Positions 19,661-32,940 of a stretch of 64,000 nt of DNA are shown piece after piece; position 1 is the stretch's first letter; every line of letters begins with the position of its first letter. The notes under the pieces were generated by a model. It was given only the letters and a program-made list of their open reading frames with translations, was not told the origin of the DNA and ran no database searches. The translations under genes and the position numbers were made by a program. The stretch comes from Nemophila menziesii (taxonomy: Eukaryota > Streptophyta > Magnoliopsida > Boraginales > Hydrophyllaceae), in contig JARWIR010000039.1 in NCBI GenBank assembly GCA_029959085.1, positions 992,001 to 1,056,000 on the forward strand, written 5' to 3'.

Positions 19661-21603
19661 GATGATATCAAGAAAAAACTATACGCAGCCAAGCGTGGTT
19701 ATTTCCGGTTGTGTTGTTTATTTGATGTTTGAAATTTTAACTTTATAGTGAATGTTGGTAGTTTGTGAACCTTTGTTTGGTTTTTTAGTTAAAATTCTTA
19801 TTCAGTTGTTTCTATTATAAGAGAAAAATTGTTTGAAATAATTAAGGTGTGTTCTGTACAATTGAAAATGAGTAGAAAAAATATTTCATTTCATGGAAAT
19901 TTTTGGGAAATAACTATTGCACTATTTGATAGCTTTTATCTTCTTGTGTGATATCACATAAAACTTTTTATGAAAACGACAATCAAAGTTCGCACGTGAA
20001 GATATATATGTAAAAGTTAAGCTGATTTTACATTCTTCATGAATACGTTATAGAATTTAGGAACTATGTGGGTTGGTTTGAAGAAAAGTTTATTCTGGTT
20101 ATTTCTAAACCTAAATTGCAAATAACCTAGAGATGAAATAGATAGTTCGACCACACCTGACAGATAGGACTCTTTGTGTCTCATTTTTATAATCATGATA
20201 CAAGTCTTAAGACCTAGATTGTAAGGATCTTACTTGATATTCACATTGGGCTCGAGATACTCTACTTAACTGTTACATTTTGGTGGAGAATGTGAACAAT
20301 ATCGAAGATGCTTTGCTTGATATAGGAGACTCTCTCTTGAGTAGTGAAGTAATATAAAAGACCCTCTCTTGAGTAGTGATTGTTCATTACAAGATAATAG
20401 TTTATATCACGAATCAAAGATGAATTTATAAGTAAAATTCATTACAACATTTTTTATTTATAGTTTCTAAAAATATTGTTCATGCCGATGCTAACTAAAT
20501 ATCATTAATTGTGTTATTAAGGAAACTAACATATATATTAATGTGTGGTTTAGGGTCGCTAATTCAGCACGCCATCTCTCAGGTGCTCTAGAGATACCAA
20601 GGATAGATGATCTAGAGTTTTCGAGACAGTATACTAGTTACTTGGAGGTGAATTTTATAAAATATTTTTTTATCATTTGATTTTCCTTAATCCATGCTCA
20701 TGATTTTATTACTGTGGGTTTTTTGCCAGATGGCTGGAGCTTTTAACACCAAGATAGATCTTATGATTTCTCGACGTAGAAAGCTTGAGGACGATGGTGG
20801 AGGTGCCAGGTACATCTCAAATTGAGCGACTGAATGAAGCAAACCAGGTCGGAGGGGAGAAACTAAATGAAGAAGCAGTAGTTAATACGATTGTGCCTAC
20901 AGGTCCTTTACTTGTTATTAGAGGAAGTACTGAAGTCAACTCTAAGTTCAAAATTGGGGGTTCATCTGGTTCTTCGTAAGATGATATCAAGAAAAAACTA
21001 TACGCAGCCAAGCATGGTTATTTCCGGTTGTGTTGTTTATTTGATGATTGAAATTTTAATTTTATTGTGAATATTGGTGGTTTGTGAACCTTTGTTTGGT
21101 TTTATAGTTGAATTTCTTACTCAACTGTTTCTATTAAAAGAGAAAAAATGTTTTAAATAATTAAGGTGTGTTCTATACAGTTGAAAATGAGTAGAAAAAA
21201 TATTTCATTTCGTGGAATTTTTTGGGAAATAACTATTGCACTATTTGATAGCTTTTATCTTCTTGTGTGATATCACATAAAACTTTTTATGAAAACGACA
21301 ATCAAAGTTCGCACGTGAAGATATATATGTAAAAGTTAAGCTGATTTTATATTCTTCATGAATACGTTATAGAATTTAGGAACTATGTGGGTTGGTTTGA
21401 AGAAAAGTTTATTCTGGTTATTTCTAAACCTAAATTGCAAATAACCTAGAGATGAAATAGATAGTTCGACCACACCTGACAGATAGGACTCTTTGTGTCT
21501 CATTTTTATAATCATGATACAAGTCTTAAGACCTAGATTGTAAGGATCTTACTTGATATTCACATTGGGCTCGAGATACTCTACTTAACTGTTACATTTT
21601 GGT
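18951..21603. repeat. Internal 1332-bp tandem duplication in unit 1
   Basis: GTGGAGAATG occurs at 18951 and 20283; the segment 18951-20282 is repeated as 20283-21603. The junction shares GGTG at both ends. Unit 2 has a single copy. Confidence 0.8.
20285..20979 (+). pseudogene. Three-exon gene fragment, copy 2
   Basis: Product of the internal duplication. Block 1 lacks the first bases and has a 16-bp deletion after GAGTAGTGA, which breaks the frame. Blocks 2 (about 20555-20647) and 3 (from about 20731) keep their splice signals. The last open stretch ends with GSTEVNSKFKIGGSSGSS and a stop at 20979. Confidence 0.5.
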
Positions 21604-23149
21604 GAGATTAGTTTTTGTCATCTGAGGGTTGTATATGAGTGTTAACGATATGAATGAGAGCATTGTTGAATGCTGGTTGTACATATTATCATGATGTGTG
21701 TTATTATTCGCAAATGATTATCCAGGTTCAAGTGAGCAAAAATTCGGCGAAAAATAATTGAAAATAAAACAAAAAAATATTTGATTGAGTCTTGGAAAGT
21801 GAATGATCTTGACAATTCAAGTGTTTTAACATCACGATTGAGAGAAGGTTTAGAGTTATAATTATTCATTAGTAATCCAAAAAGTCAAATAGACCAGAGA
21901 ATGTGGTTGAGAATGGATTAGAAATAAATTAAGCTCATGAATGTGTTGTTAGTTTAATTGAGGAGAGCACGTTAAGACTGCTTGCATCATCTTCATTATA
22001 CCAAAGAAACACCCGTGTGGAAGATCATATTATAGCTTGTCCTTAGCGAGTCGATTGCATGTTACCCTCTTTACATGGAATTCAAATACATCTCTTGTCA
22101 CTAGACTATTATATGTGAACGAGATGGAAATGATTTGCCAATGCACAATGTAGAATATGCCAACACCTTTTAGAAAGAGTGAGATTGGAATTCACCATAT
22201 ATCATCATCATTATCACAAGATGGTGCGACCAGAAAGGATGCTTATTGGTCAGAGTATTCAGAGAGGAAACCGGTGCCAGATTTGTTGTGCCTTTGAATT
22301 TTCGAGGAGCTAAATATGGAACACCAAGTCGATATTTCAATGAGGAGTTATCTCCACATTGTAGGTGACATGACCTATTTTTTTTAAATGCGGAAAGAAC
22401 CATAAAATCGGCGACAAAGTTTTGTATTTAAGTGACCTCTAATTGATAATTGTTGATACGGCTTTAATTTCACACACGCGATTTCATTTGATTCAAATTA
22501 TTCAAGCAATATGTTTTATGCAAATCTGGGTACAAAGTTAATTCGTTCATAACTATAGTAAGGTGTCTTGCAACTGCAAGTCTGAATCATCAGCTTCCTT
22601 GTGGAAGAACCTGGAACGTAATGAATAATAGCTGGTGAAAGGTGACCATATAGAGTTTGAAATAGGGTCATTCTGGAAAATGTGTGAAGAGATGTTTTGT
22701 ACTAGAATTCTGTCAAAGGTAAGAACCTTTGCGTGGAGTGTCAGAGACAGAGCACCAAAGATAGAGTTCAAACCCATTCTTTACGATTTCAGTTTCCTTT
22801 CACTATAGGGTGATTTGCACTACTTTTTGCTTATGTAGTACCTTGTAGTTTGAACAATTCCTACCAAAAAGACACCGTAAAAATCAAAAAAGGCCATGAC
22901 TGCTGGGTTAGGGTAGGGAGAGAAGAGGGGGATAGAGCTTTTAGGACTTATGATTTATGTGTGTAATTTAATATATATATTAAGTAAAATAATAAATGAG
23001 TGTATAATGAGTAGTTGGAAAATAAATTTATAGTGTTAAATCTTCCAATAAACCTTTAGTAAGAAGAGTGAATTGAAATGGCAGGTTTGGATTGGGGTTT
23101 TCAAGACTCATTAGATATTTTTTATTTTTTAATCTAACATTTAATCTTT

Positions 23150-24345
23150 TTGATAGAAAAGTCAAATTTTAAAAAGAAAGGAGGTTTGGGAATACCAATT
23201 ATTGAAGATCTAAATAAAGTATGCCTTTTATTCACCTTTTGGAGAATGTATGCGCAACTGAATAACCTGTGGAATATGTGGGTACATCATAATATTATTA
23301 AAGGCAAACGTATATGGAGTATTGACATCAAGCAATCACACTCTTGGATATGGAAGCAACTTATGAAGATAAGGTACATTGCTTATAATTTTATCATTCA
23401 TAGGGGTAAAATGGTAACAACACTTTTATTATATGGGATAAATGGTTAGAAGGCAAAAGTATGTAGGAAGTTCTTGGTATTGAGATTGATAGGTATAATA
23501 TTAATTGTGATAGAACTATTAAAAGCTACTATGGTAGAGATAGATGGAGACTACCTCCTTGGTGTGGATAAATTGTTACCTTACATTACCATTATTAAAC
23601 TACAACAAGGGTATGATCTTATATATTCGACCATAAGCACAAAAAGAGGCTTTTCATTTAAGAAAACTCAAAACAAAATTGTTAGTAACAATGATGAAGT
23701 TAAGTGGTTCAAAATTGTATGGTCCAAGTTAAATATTCCGAGGTGTTCCAGTGTAGCTTGGCTGGCTATTCAGAATAGGTTACCTACCAAGTCCATGATG
23801 AATAGTTGGGGACTTCAAATTGATCCTTTATCCTAAGAGGTGGAGCATCTGTTTTTGAGCTGTTCTTTCACAATTTTTTTTTTAGGTAAACTGATTAAAT
23901 CCTGCAGTATTAAAAGCAATCCAACTAATTTAGAAGCGTTAATTGAAGATATTATGAAGTTATCTTGTGATGAGATTATTGGTATTGCGAGTATTCTACT
24001 TACAACTTATATATATTGCATATGGTTGGAGAAAAATGAAAGAGATCATTTAAATAATAGAAAAAATGAAGAACAATTGTATAAGAAGGTTGGTGGAATG
24101 GTGTGTGTTAAGATGGAAAAAAAGAAACTAAAGTAGATTTAGTATAAAAGCTGAACACAACTTTCGAATTGGGCTAAAAAGCTTGTTGAGCCGATTTTTT
24201 TATCCCATATTCCTTTAAAAGCTTGTAATATTTTATCTTGTAATAGTTGTATTAGCCTTAATTAATTAGTCTTTTTGGGATTTAGTTTGTAGCTGGCTAG
24301 AAAAAGTTATGTAAAGATATTTGAAGTTGATTTTATTAAAAAAAA
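23150..24345 (+). mobile_element. LINE fragment, unit 2
   Basis: Homologous to 17420-18631. It keeps KKGGLGIPIIEDLNKV and a zinc-binding stretch near 23840. CAG has become TAG at about 23464 (unit 1 reads MQEVLG). Poly-A-like end near 24340. Confidence 0.72.
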
Positions 24346-24706
24346 TATTTAATGATAAAAGAACTAGACTAGAGAATCCAGAGATATACTATATCATATT
24401 AAATATATAATACTATTTTTTCTTCAAACTATCTAAAATCACAAACATAACTCAAATATTTTTTTTAAAAATAAAATAAAACTATACGTGTTTTATTTAA
24501 AACAGTGTAGTTGTCCTTCAATAGTCTCTTAAAGTTGTTATATAACATATGCATTCCACTAAGTAAAACAAATTATATTCTTATACTTATCCTTTAAATT
24601 ACACTTGATCATTTTTCCATGCCCTTTCATTTTTAAGAAGTCGAAGACTCATTCGCCATACTTTTGCTTCAAACCGCCCGATTAACTCATCTTCTAATTT
24701 CTTTTA

Positions 24707-24960
24707 TAGTTGTGAATAGTCCATTATACAGATCTATAACACAGATCTGCTAGTTGTGAATCGGCCATAACACGTAGTTGTGATACGTCCATAACACAGA
24801 TCTCTAGTTGTGAATCGTCCATAAAAAAGATCTCTAGTTGTAAATCGTTCATAACACCAGATCTCTAGTTGTAAATCTTCCATAACACCGATCTATAGGT
24901 GTGGTTCGTCCAATTACCCTATATCAATAATACCTATCTCTAGTTGTGATTCACTATCGG
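24707..24960. repeat. Minisatellite, about 8 copies of ~30 bp
   Basis: Variants of TAGTTGTGAATCGTCCATAA followed by CACAGATCTC are repeated head to tail with 24-45 bp spacing. It is found only in unit 2. The repeats are contiguous rather than separated by unique spacers, and no cas genes are present, so this is not a CRISPR array. Confidence 0.8.
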
Positions 24961-25678
24961 ATTATGATAGTTGATCATGCCATTTCAATTAAGTAGGCAG
25001 GTTCAATTTCTATTTAATAGTGCATTACTTTTTATTTGTTATTTTATGAGTAGTCATTAGTTTGTTTAATAATTTTTACCAAAAAATAGCTTTATGATGA
25101 TTATATATTATGCAATGAATTAATTTCATATGTTGCTGTGCACATAGAATTTTTGTTACTTTTAGATTGATTGCTTGTGTGTTTTGTTGCAATTTGATAT
25201 CTTTGGACATTTGCATTTTTTTAATTTCGTTAAACCTAGCTTAAATTAAATAAATTGGATTAATAATAAAAATTATGATAATAATAAATACTTTAATTTA
25301 ATTGGACTTCAGAAGTTATGTGAAAAAAAATTTCAAGTAAATGAAAGATAAATGTATTCTTAAACATATTTTTAATGGTTGATCATCTGTTACAAAACTT
25401 TGGAGTCCATCATAGATAGCACCAAATATTATGTATATTTTTAATGGTCTACACCAGAGAAGCATGGTGTAGCCTTCTAATTGTAGCCTATGAACATAAA
25501 TAATATAGTAAATTTTATTTTAAAACTTAATATTATATATTGATAGATAATATACTCATTTCAAATAATTCAGCTGAATTTTCTAAAAATAGGTGAAAGT
25601 TTCAAATAAACCAAAACATAAGAAGTTCACCTCTTTCTTAACCTACATAAAAACATAGGACATCTAAGGAATTAATTT

Positions 25679-26396
25679 TTGCAGAGAGAATGTGAACAAT
25701 ATCGAAGATGTTTTGCTTGATATAGGAGACTCTCTCTTAAGTACTGATAATTCAGATGATCTGAGTAATATAAAAGACCCTCTCTTGAGTAGTGATTGTT
25801 CATTAGAAGATAATAGTTTATATTTCGAATCAAAAAAGAATTTGTAAGTAAAAGTCATTACAACATATTTTATTTATAGTTTCTCAAAATATTGTTCATG
25901 CCGATGCTAACTAAATATCATTAATTATGTTATTAAGGAAACTAACATATATATTAATGTGTGGTTTAGGGTCGCTAATTCAGCACGCCAGCTCTCAGGT
26001 GCTCTAGAGATACCCATGATAGATGATCTAGAGTTTTCGAGACAGTATACTCGTTACTTGGAGGTGAATTTTTTAAAATATTTTTTTATCATTTGATTTT
26101 GCCTTAATCCATGCTCATGGTTTTATTACTGTGGATTTTTTGCCAGATGGCTGGAGCTTTTAACACCAAGACAGATCTTATGGTTTCCCGCCCCAGAAAG
26201 CTTGAGGACGATGGTGGAGGTGCCAGGTACATCTCAAATTGAGCGACTGAATGAAGCAAACCTGGTAGGAGGGGAGCAACTAAATGAAGAAGCAGTTTTG
26301 AATACGATTGTGCCTACAGGTCCTTTACTTGTTATTAGAGGAAGTACTGAAGTCAACTCTAAGTTCAAATTTGGTGGTTCATCTCGTTCTTCGTAA
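25679..26396 (+). pseudogene. Three-exon gene fragment, copy 3 (unit 2)
   Basis: Same three blocks as copy 1. The first begins after TTTTTGCAG near 25685 with a short deletion at its start; block 2 is at about 25970-26064; block 3 starts at about 26147 and the final open stretch stops at 26396. The frame of block 1 is intact across the place deleted in copy 2. Confidence 0.5.
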
Positions 26397-27141
26397 GATG
26401 ATATCAAGAAAAAACTATACGCAGCCAAGCGTGGTTATTTTCGGTTGTGTTGTTTATTTGATGACTGGAATTTTAATTTTATAGTGAATATTGGTGGTTT
26501 GTGAACCTTTGTTTGGTTTCTTAGTTGAATTTCTTATTCAGTTGTTTCTATTATAAGAGAAAAATAGTTCGAAATAATTAAGGTCAGTGTGTACAATTGA
26601 AAATGAGTAGAAAAAATATTTCATTTCATGGAAATTTTTGGGAAATAACTATTGCGCTGTTTGATAGCTTTTATCTTCTTGTGTGATATCACGTAAAACT
26701 TTTTATGAAAACGACAATCAAAGTTCGCACGTGAAGATATATATGTAAAAAGTAAGCTGATTTTACATTCTTCATGAATACGTTACAGAATTTAGGAACT
26801 ACGTGGGTTGGTTTGAAGACAATTTTATTCTGGTTATATCTAAAACTAAATTGCAAATAATCTAGAGATGAAATAGATAGTTCGACCACACCTGATAGGA
26901 CTCTTTGTGACTCATTTTTATAATCATGACACAAGTCTTAAGACCTAGATTGTAAGGATCTTACTTGATATTCACATTGGGCTCGAGCTACTCTACTTAA
27001 ATGTTACATTTTGGTGAGTTAGTTTTGGTCATCTGAGGGTTGTATATGAGTGTTAACGATATGAATGAGAGCATTGTTGAATGTTGGTTGTACATATTGT
27101 CATGTTGTGTGTTTTTATTTGCAAACGTTTATCGAGGTTCT

Positions 27142-28885
27142 AGTGAGCAAAAATTCAGCGAAAAATAATTGAAAATAAAACAAAAAAATATTTGATTGAG
27201 TCTTGCAAAGTTAATGATCTTGACAATTCGAGTGTTTTAACATCACGATTGAGAGAAGGTTATGAGTGATAATTATTCTCATATAGACCAGAGAATGTGG
27301 TTGAGCATGGATTAGAAATTAACTTAAGCTCATAATGTGTTGTTAATTTAAGTGAGAAGAGCACGTTAAGACTGCTTGCGTCATCTTCATTACACCAAAG
27401 AAACACCCGTGTGGAAGATCATATTATAGCTTGTCCTTAGCGAGTCGATTGCATGTTACCCTCTTTACATGGCATTCAAATACATCTCGTGTCACTAGAC
27501 TATTATATGTGAACGAGTTGGAAAAGATTTGCCAATGCACAATGTAGAATATGCCAACACCTTTTAGAAAGAGTGAGATTGGAATGCACCATTCATCATC
27601 CTTATCGCAAGATGGTGAGACTAGAAAGGATGCTCACTTGTCAGAGTTTTCAGAGAGGAAACCGGTGCCAGATTTGTTGTGCCTTTGAATCTTTTGAGGA
27701 GCTAAATGTGGAACACCAAGTAGATATTTTAATAAGGAGTTATCTCCACCTTGTAGGCGACTGAACCTATTTTCTTTAAAATGCGGAAGGAACCATAAAA
27801 TCGGCGACAAAGTTTTGTATTGAAGTATCCTCTAATTGATAATTGTTGATACGGCTTTAATTTCACCCACGCGAGTTCATTTTCTTCAAAGGATTCTAGC
27901 AAAATGTTTTATGCAAATCTGGGCACAAAGTGAATTCGTTCATAACTATAGTAAGGTGTCTTGGAGCTGCAAGTCTGAATCAACAGCTTCATTGTGGAAG
28001 AACCTAGAATGTAATGAATAATAGCTCGTGAAAGGTGACCATATAGAGTTTGAAATAGGGTCATTCTATAAAATGTGTGAAGAGATGTTTTGTACCAGAA
28101 TTCTGTCCAAGGTAAGAACCTTTGCGTGGAGTGTCAGAGACAGATTACCAAAGATAGAGTTCAAGCCCATTCTTTACGATTTCAGTTTTCCTATCACTTT
28201 AGGGTGATATGCACTACTTTTTGCTGATGTAGTACCTTGTAGTTTGAACAATTTCTTCCAAAAAGACACCGTACAAATCACTAAAGGCCATGACTGTTGG
28301 GTTAGGGTAGGGAGAGAAGAGGGGGATAGAGCTTTTGGGATTTATGATTTACGTTTGTAATTTAATATATATAGTAAGTAAAACTAATAAATGAGTGTAT
28401 AATGAGTAGTTGGAAAATAGATTTATTGTGTTAAATCTTCCAATCAACCTTTAGTAAGAAGAGTGAATTGAAATGACATGTTTGGATTGGGGTTTCCAAG
28501 AGTCATTAGATATTTTTATTTTTTAGTCTAACATTTAATCTTTTTGATAAAAAAGTCGAATTTTAAAAAGAAAGGAGATTTGGGAATACCAAATATTGAA
28601 GATCTAAATAAAGTATGCCTTTTGTTCACCTTTTGGAGAATGTATGCGGAATCGAATAACCTGTGGAGTATATGGGTACATCATAATATGATTAAAGGCA
28701 AATGTATATGGAGTATTAACATCAAGCAATCACACTCTTGGATATGGAAGCAACTTATGAAGATAAGGTACATTACTTATTATTTTATCTTTCATGAGGT
28801 GAAAAATGGTAACAACACTTTTATTATATATGATAAATGGTTAGAAGGCAAAATTATGCAAGAAGTTCTTGGTAATTTTATATTA
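27142..28885. repeat. Tandem array, unit 3 (partial)
   Basis: Homologous to the first ~1.7 kb of units 1 and 2, up to the LINE segment MQEVLG. Homology is lost at about 28885. Confidence 0.78.
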
Positions 28886-28955
28886 AACGCCAAAGAAATA
28901 AAAAAATGGTTTAAGTATAGTCAACTTACCCCCAATCATCTCACGGTCTTAAGCT
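28545..28955 (+). mobile_element. LINE fragment, unit 3
   Basis: It reads KKGDLGIPNIEDLNKV through DKWLEGKIMQEVLG without a break. It then continues NFILNAKEIKKWFKYSQL, which units 1 and 2 lack, so the other copies probably carry a deletion here. Homology to the other units ends in this stretch. Confidence 0.65.
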
Positions 28956-29043
28956 GATTTTCGGTGGGGACTTTTCCTCAGTTCTCGTAATAATCATGAC
29001 CAATTTTGTTCAATGAAACAAGTTTGTGTATAATAAATATACT

Positions 29044-29080
29044 AATCCCGTCACCGTGACGAATCCCGTCACCCGACGAA
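29044..29080. repeat. AATCCCGTCACC repeat, cluster 1
   Basis: Two copies, with a palindrome CGTCACCGTGACG between them; a degenerate copy (AATCCCATCACC) lies near 29190. Confidence 0.6.
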
Positions 29081-30090
29081 CCTAGCAATACAAGCATATA
29101 GGTGCAATAAACTTTTACTTCTCAGCTTTATAAATGCTTCAACAACACTTACACTCAAGATGATCTCTTCGATGAGCTTCGAGTTATGAATCCCATCACC
29201 AGGTCAATGGCATGAATCCCCCATTTAATTCTGAATATCTCATATCACATACCTAAATTAAATAAAACAAAGCATTTAGTAAAATATATAAACACTGCAA
29301 AGAAGAGTTATTAATAAGATTTAGCCAAATCGAGTAAGTGTACTTAACCATACGTAAAATGCTAACCAAATCCTAGTGCTTGACTAATGTAACAGTTAAA
29401 TAATGGAGTAATCACTATGGTTTATAAGAATTGTTGAACTATAATCTATATCAAATTATTACAATATAACATTATCTAATTACAATAATCACAAATATTT
29501 AGTCCACAACATCCAAAATTACTAATGAACAGTTCTAAAACAAATAATACTCTAATGAACACTTTAATTTACAAAATTTAAGCACATACATGTATGTTTT
29601 GGCACATCTAGATTGTGTTCTTGGACTTCAAACAGTGCACATCCCATTTTGTACGACCTGTTTACAAATTCTTGGAATTAAATGTAGGTGAACCTACAAA
29701 TTCCCCATTCATTCATTCAATCAAACACCATGCCTACACTATATCTTAAGTAACCCATATTTTAAATAAATATAAATCAAATTCTAGTTTCTTACCTTAA
29801 TCATTGCCACATCATTTTCTTCAAGCAGCAAGTATCCTTCAACAACCATCCCATACATTCCTATAACATAGCCAAAAAGAAAATCCATTATTACCTTTCA
29901 ATAATATAAGCTAAAAAGACGTAGATCAAGAAAGAGGATCTTCATTTAAAGGAATAACCCTACTATATAATATATGACAACCAACTAAAATCCTCTTTTG
30001 CATTTCACCTAATATTACTCTTACATCACCATCATTATATTCATCTACTTCATTTTCTTCCATTTCCATATTTTACTAAATGGAAATATA

Positions 30091-30214
30091 TGACAAATCC
30101 CGTCACCGCGACGAATCCCGTCACTGTGCAACGAATCCCGTCACCGAAACGAATCCCTTCACATCGACGAATCCCGTCAAGCGACGAATCACGCGAAGAA
30201 TCCCGTCACCGCAA
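30091..30214. repeat. CGAATCCCGTCAC repeat, cluster 2
   Basis: About seven direct copies spaced 15-20 bp, in the same orientation as cluster 1 about 1 kb away. They are CpG-rich in AT-rich surroundings. They could be sub-terminal repeats of a transposon or a protein-binding array; neither is shown. Confidence 0.7.
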
Positions 30215-31699
30215 CATTGAATAGATGCACCCTATGCTATACAGTAAAGCTATGAATCGGAATTAAATGACCAATAATGCAAACTAACCCAATTATATCT
30301 AAGATGGTAAGCTAAGAAAGTAGAACGAAATTAACTAATTTAATACAAATTTAATCTAGATAGAATGCAAATTAACTAATTAACCAATAATGTAAATGTT
30401 CACTAAACAGAAAACTACAATCTGTATCCCAAAAAACAATCAATACTCATGTTTAACTTATTATTAACATTCAAAACCTTGCTAATGAAAAGAAATTAAA
30501 TACCTTGCGAATATCAGTACTTTGGTTACCAAATGCATCAAATAATGCATGCAAGAAAGATGGTAATTGAGTTGTTAATTCTTCTTGTGATAGCCTTCCC
30601 ACAATCTAAATAAAATATGCAATCATTATTAAATCGATGACCAGAAAAGAAAAAGATAAATAATTGTTAAATCAGTACCTTTGTTCAAGTCCACAAACAG
30701 CTGCTACACAAATATTTCATATTCTTTCCAATTAATCATTTTTTTCATGAAAAAGCCAAGCGAAATTACTATTCTCACCACCTAAATTTGAAAAACCAAG
30801 CTAGAACCTGAAATTGGGTACAATAGATTTTGTAAATCAAAATGAGTGAAACTACTATTCCTGTGATAGACTTCACAACGGGCCTAATAATACATAGCAA
30901 CAAGAGCAGACAATTCAAAAGAAAGAAAATGAATCAAAATAATCGAAGCGCCCTGAACTCTCATTTGGACAAATAGAGAAAGGAAGAGAGAGAGTATGAG
31001 TGGAATGGGGGAATTAAACTTTTTTAATAATTAGGGTATATATATTAAGTATTTTGTAAATTATAAAGTAAGTAGGGATAGTTTGGTCAAATAATATTTT
31101 TAAAATTTATTTAATGATGTTATTGGGAAGAATTTTATTCATGGATGTAATTGGACTAAAAAAATTTATAATTTGATTTTTTGGGGCATTTTCCCCAATT
31201 AAAATATCTTTAAATTTTTTTAACATGACAATATATTCTTATCTGGAATTAGAACTAAATTTATATTAAAATCACAGTTTATACAAAATTTATATAAAAG
31301 TAATATGATATTTTAAATTTTTATGATACGCTTAAATAATATTAATGATAAAGATTTATGAGGATTTTTGGAATGGAGAGGGAATATTGATAAAAGTAGG
31401 TAACTTTTTTATACATGTATATTTTATTATCTTTGATTGTGAAAATAAGAAATAATCTAAACAATTATGAAAAAAATAAAAACATTAAAAAATAAAATTT
31501 TAAATTATTATTTTAACTTATAAATTATAAAAAAAATTAAAATCATCCTCCAAAAAATTTAATTTTTTTTCAAACACGTCCCTCTTTTAGCTTAAATATT
31601 TTTTAAAATAAATATTTATCCCCAAATTTTTAAAACTTATTCAGTTACCCAAGTTATATTTTCTTGGACAATGTGAAACAAAACAACAAGGGTCGGAGT

Positions 31700-32690
31700 T
31701 GACTCGGTTAGCCAATTCCGAGCCTAGTAAACTGGTAGGCGAGTTCTAGATGTCGTCCTTCCAGTTCGCTCTGCTACCTAGCTTTACATGTAGTTCGATC
31801 TGCCACCCCGTTAAGTCGTCTTGGCAAGTGCTTGAAGAGTATGTTTCCATGTTTGCCCGCATATTGTATGATCCGCTTGACATACAGCCTAACTTTCCAC
31901 CACTCAGTTGGCGACGATTTGATACCTTGAATCAGACCAAGGCTGTCTCAGCACATAATTGTCTACTACCTTGTTTCCAGAGTGCCCATTTTTGCTGCTT
32001 CAAGGATCGCGATTGCTTCCCCTTTCGCAGCTAGGTCTGTCCATATTGTTTGGGAGAAGACTGTTCTGTGAGCCGTTTGTGTGTCATATTTCACGATCTC
32101 GATGCCACTTTGTTGCGTCTTAGATGTGAAGTATGCATCACAGGTAAAAATAGTTTGTGTCCTTGCAAGTTTAGTCAGTGTCCATGGATTTATGGTGTTG
32201 GATAGGTAGCCCATCCCATTCATGACCAAACAAGTCAATCATGCCTACATTAATATCCTGTATAACCGTTTGCATATCCATTGTAATATTTTTTTTCTAT
32301 ACATTTCATTTTGTGTTTCTAGATATTCCACAGAGTTAACATAACGTATGCCACTACTTTTTTTGTGTCCATGTTTTTCTGATCCGTTCCTTGATAAATA
32401 TTTGCACACAATTCCCAAGTGTTTGTGGATATGTTTCCGGTATTCGAATTTGTAATGTCAATCCCGCCCATACCTGTTTACAAAAAGAACTAGACTATAA
32501 GAGATGTACAACTGTTTCAGTTTGTCATTGCTACAGTGGCGTAGATGCAGATTTTTCTCAGTTGGCAAGATGTTCCTACACGCCTTCCTGGTGAAACTCC
32601 TAATCTTATTAGGGACGTTAGATTTCTAAATTTTGTTTCATAGTGTTGTATCCCGCAGCTATGCTTGAGTAGAAGTCTGTTCTTCCTTTT
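31700..32690 (-). mobile_element. LINE fragment: zinc-binding and RNase H regions
   Basis: On the minus strand, from about 32640 leftward, it reads NVPNKIRSFTRKACRNILPT (RT-associated zinc-binding region), then an RNase H-like segment (CDAYFTSKTQQSGIEIVKYD, 32155-32096) and FKHLPRRLNGVAD toward 31820. Stops and frame breaks are frequent. The order matches the 3' half of plant L1 elements with RNase H. Confidence 0.6.
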
Positions 32691-32699
32691 CGCACAAGG

Positions 32700-32882
32700 T
32701 CTTGTTAGTTAAACAAACTAAGCTCAAGCTTTAAATTCAGGCTCGTTTACTAAATGAGACAAACTCAAACTTGTATAAGCTCGACTCGTTAAGCTCCTGA
32801 ACAGATTAATAAGAGTTTAGTAAGAGCTCATTAATAGGTTTGGTAGATATATTCAATTAAAAATTATCAAATTTATATGTAC

Positions 32883-32940
<58 letters not shown>

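Larger units (their letters stand above)
15979..21735. repeat. Tandem array, unit 1
   Basis: The first of three consecutive homologous units, opening GCAAAAATTCGG and AAAATAATTGAAAATAAAAC. Contents in order: coding-like remnants, a microsatellite, a LINE fragment, and two copies of a three-exon gene fragment in a 1332-bp internal duplication. Relative to unit 2 it lacks about 970 bp (24653-25620). Confidence 0.82.
21736..27141. repeat. Tandem array, unit 2 (5406 bp)
   Basis: Delimited by GCAAAAATTCGGCG at about 21739 and GCAAAAATTCAGCG at about 27145. It is colinear with unit 1 but has a single gene-fragment copy, an extra ~970-bp segment with a minisatellite, and a much shorter AT repeat. 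Confidence 0.82.
28956..31695. other. AT-rich DNA without recognisable genes
   Basis: No coding stretch I can support. It contains two clusters of a CpG-containing short repeat and a TGTAGGT/ACCTACA palindrome at 29683-29698. From about 31020 it is low-complexity AT. Confidence 0.6.

Noticed and set aside
24707..24960. Regular repeats resembling a CRISPR array
   Set aside because: Repeats are contiguous and variable with no unique spacers, there are no cas genes, and the DNA is plant nuclear.
28956..31200. A transposon bounded by GGGGCATTTTCCCC near 31180
   Set aside because: No matching inverted terminus or target duplication found at the left side.
31750..32034. 94-codon plus-strand open frame
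   Set aside because: The opposite strand carries LINE RNase H-like protein; the plus frame is its antisense.
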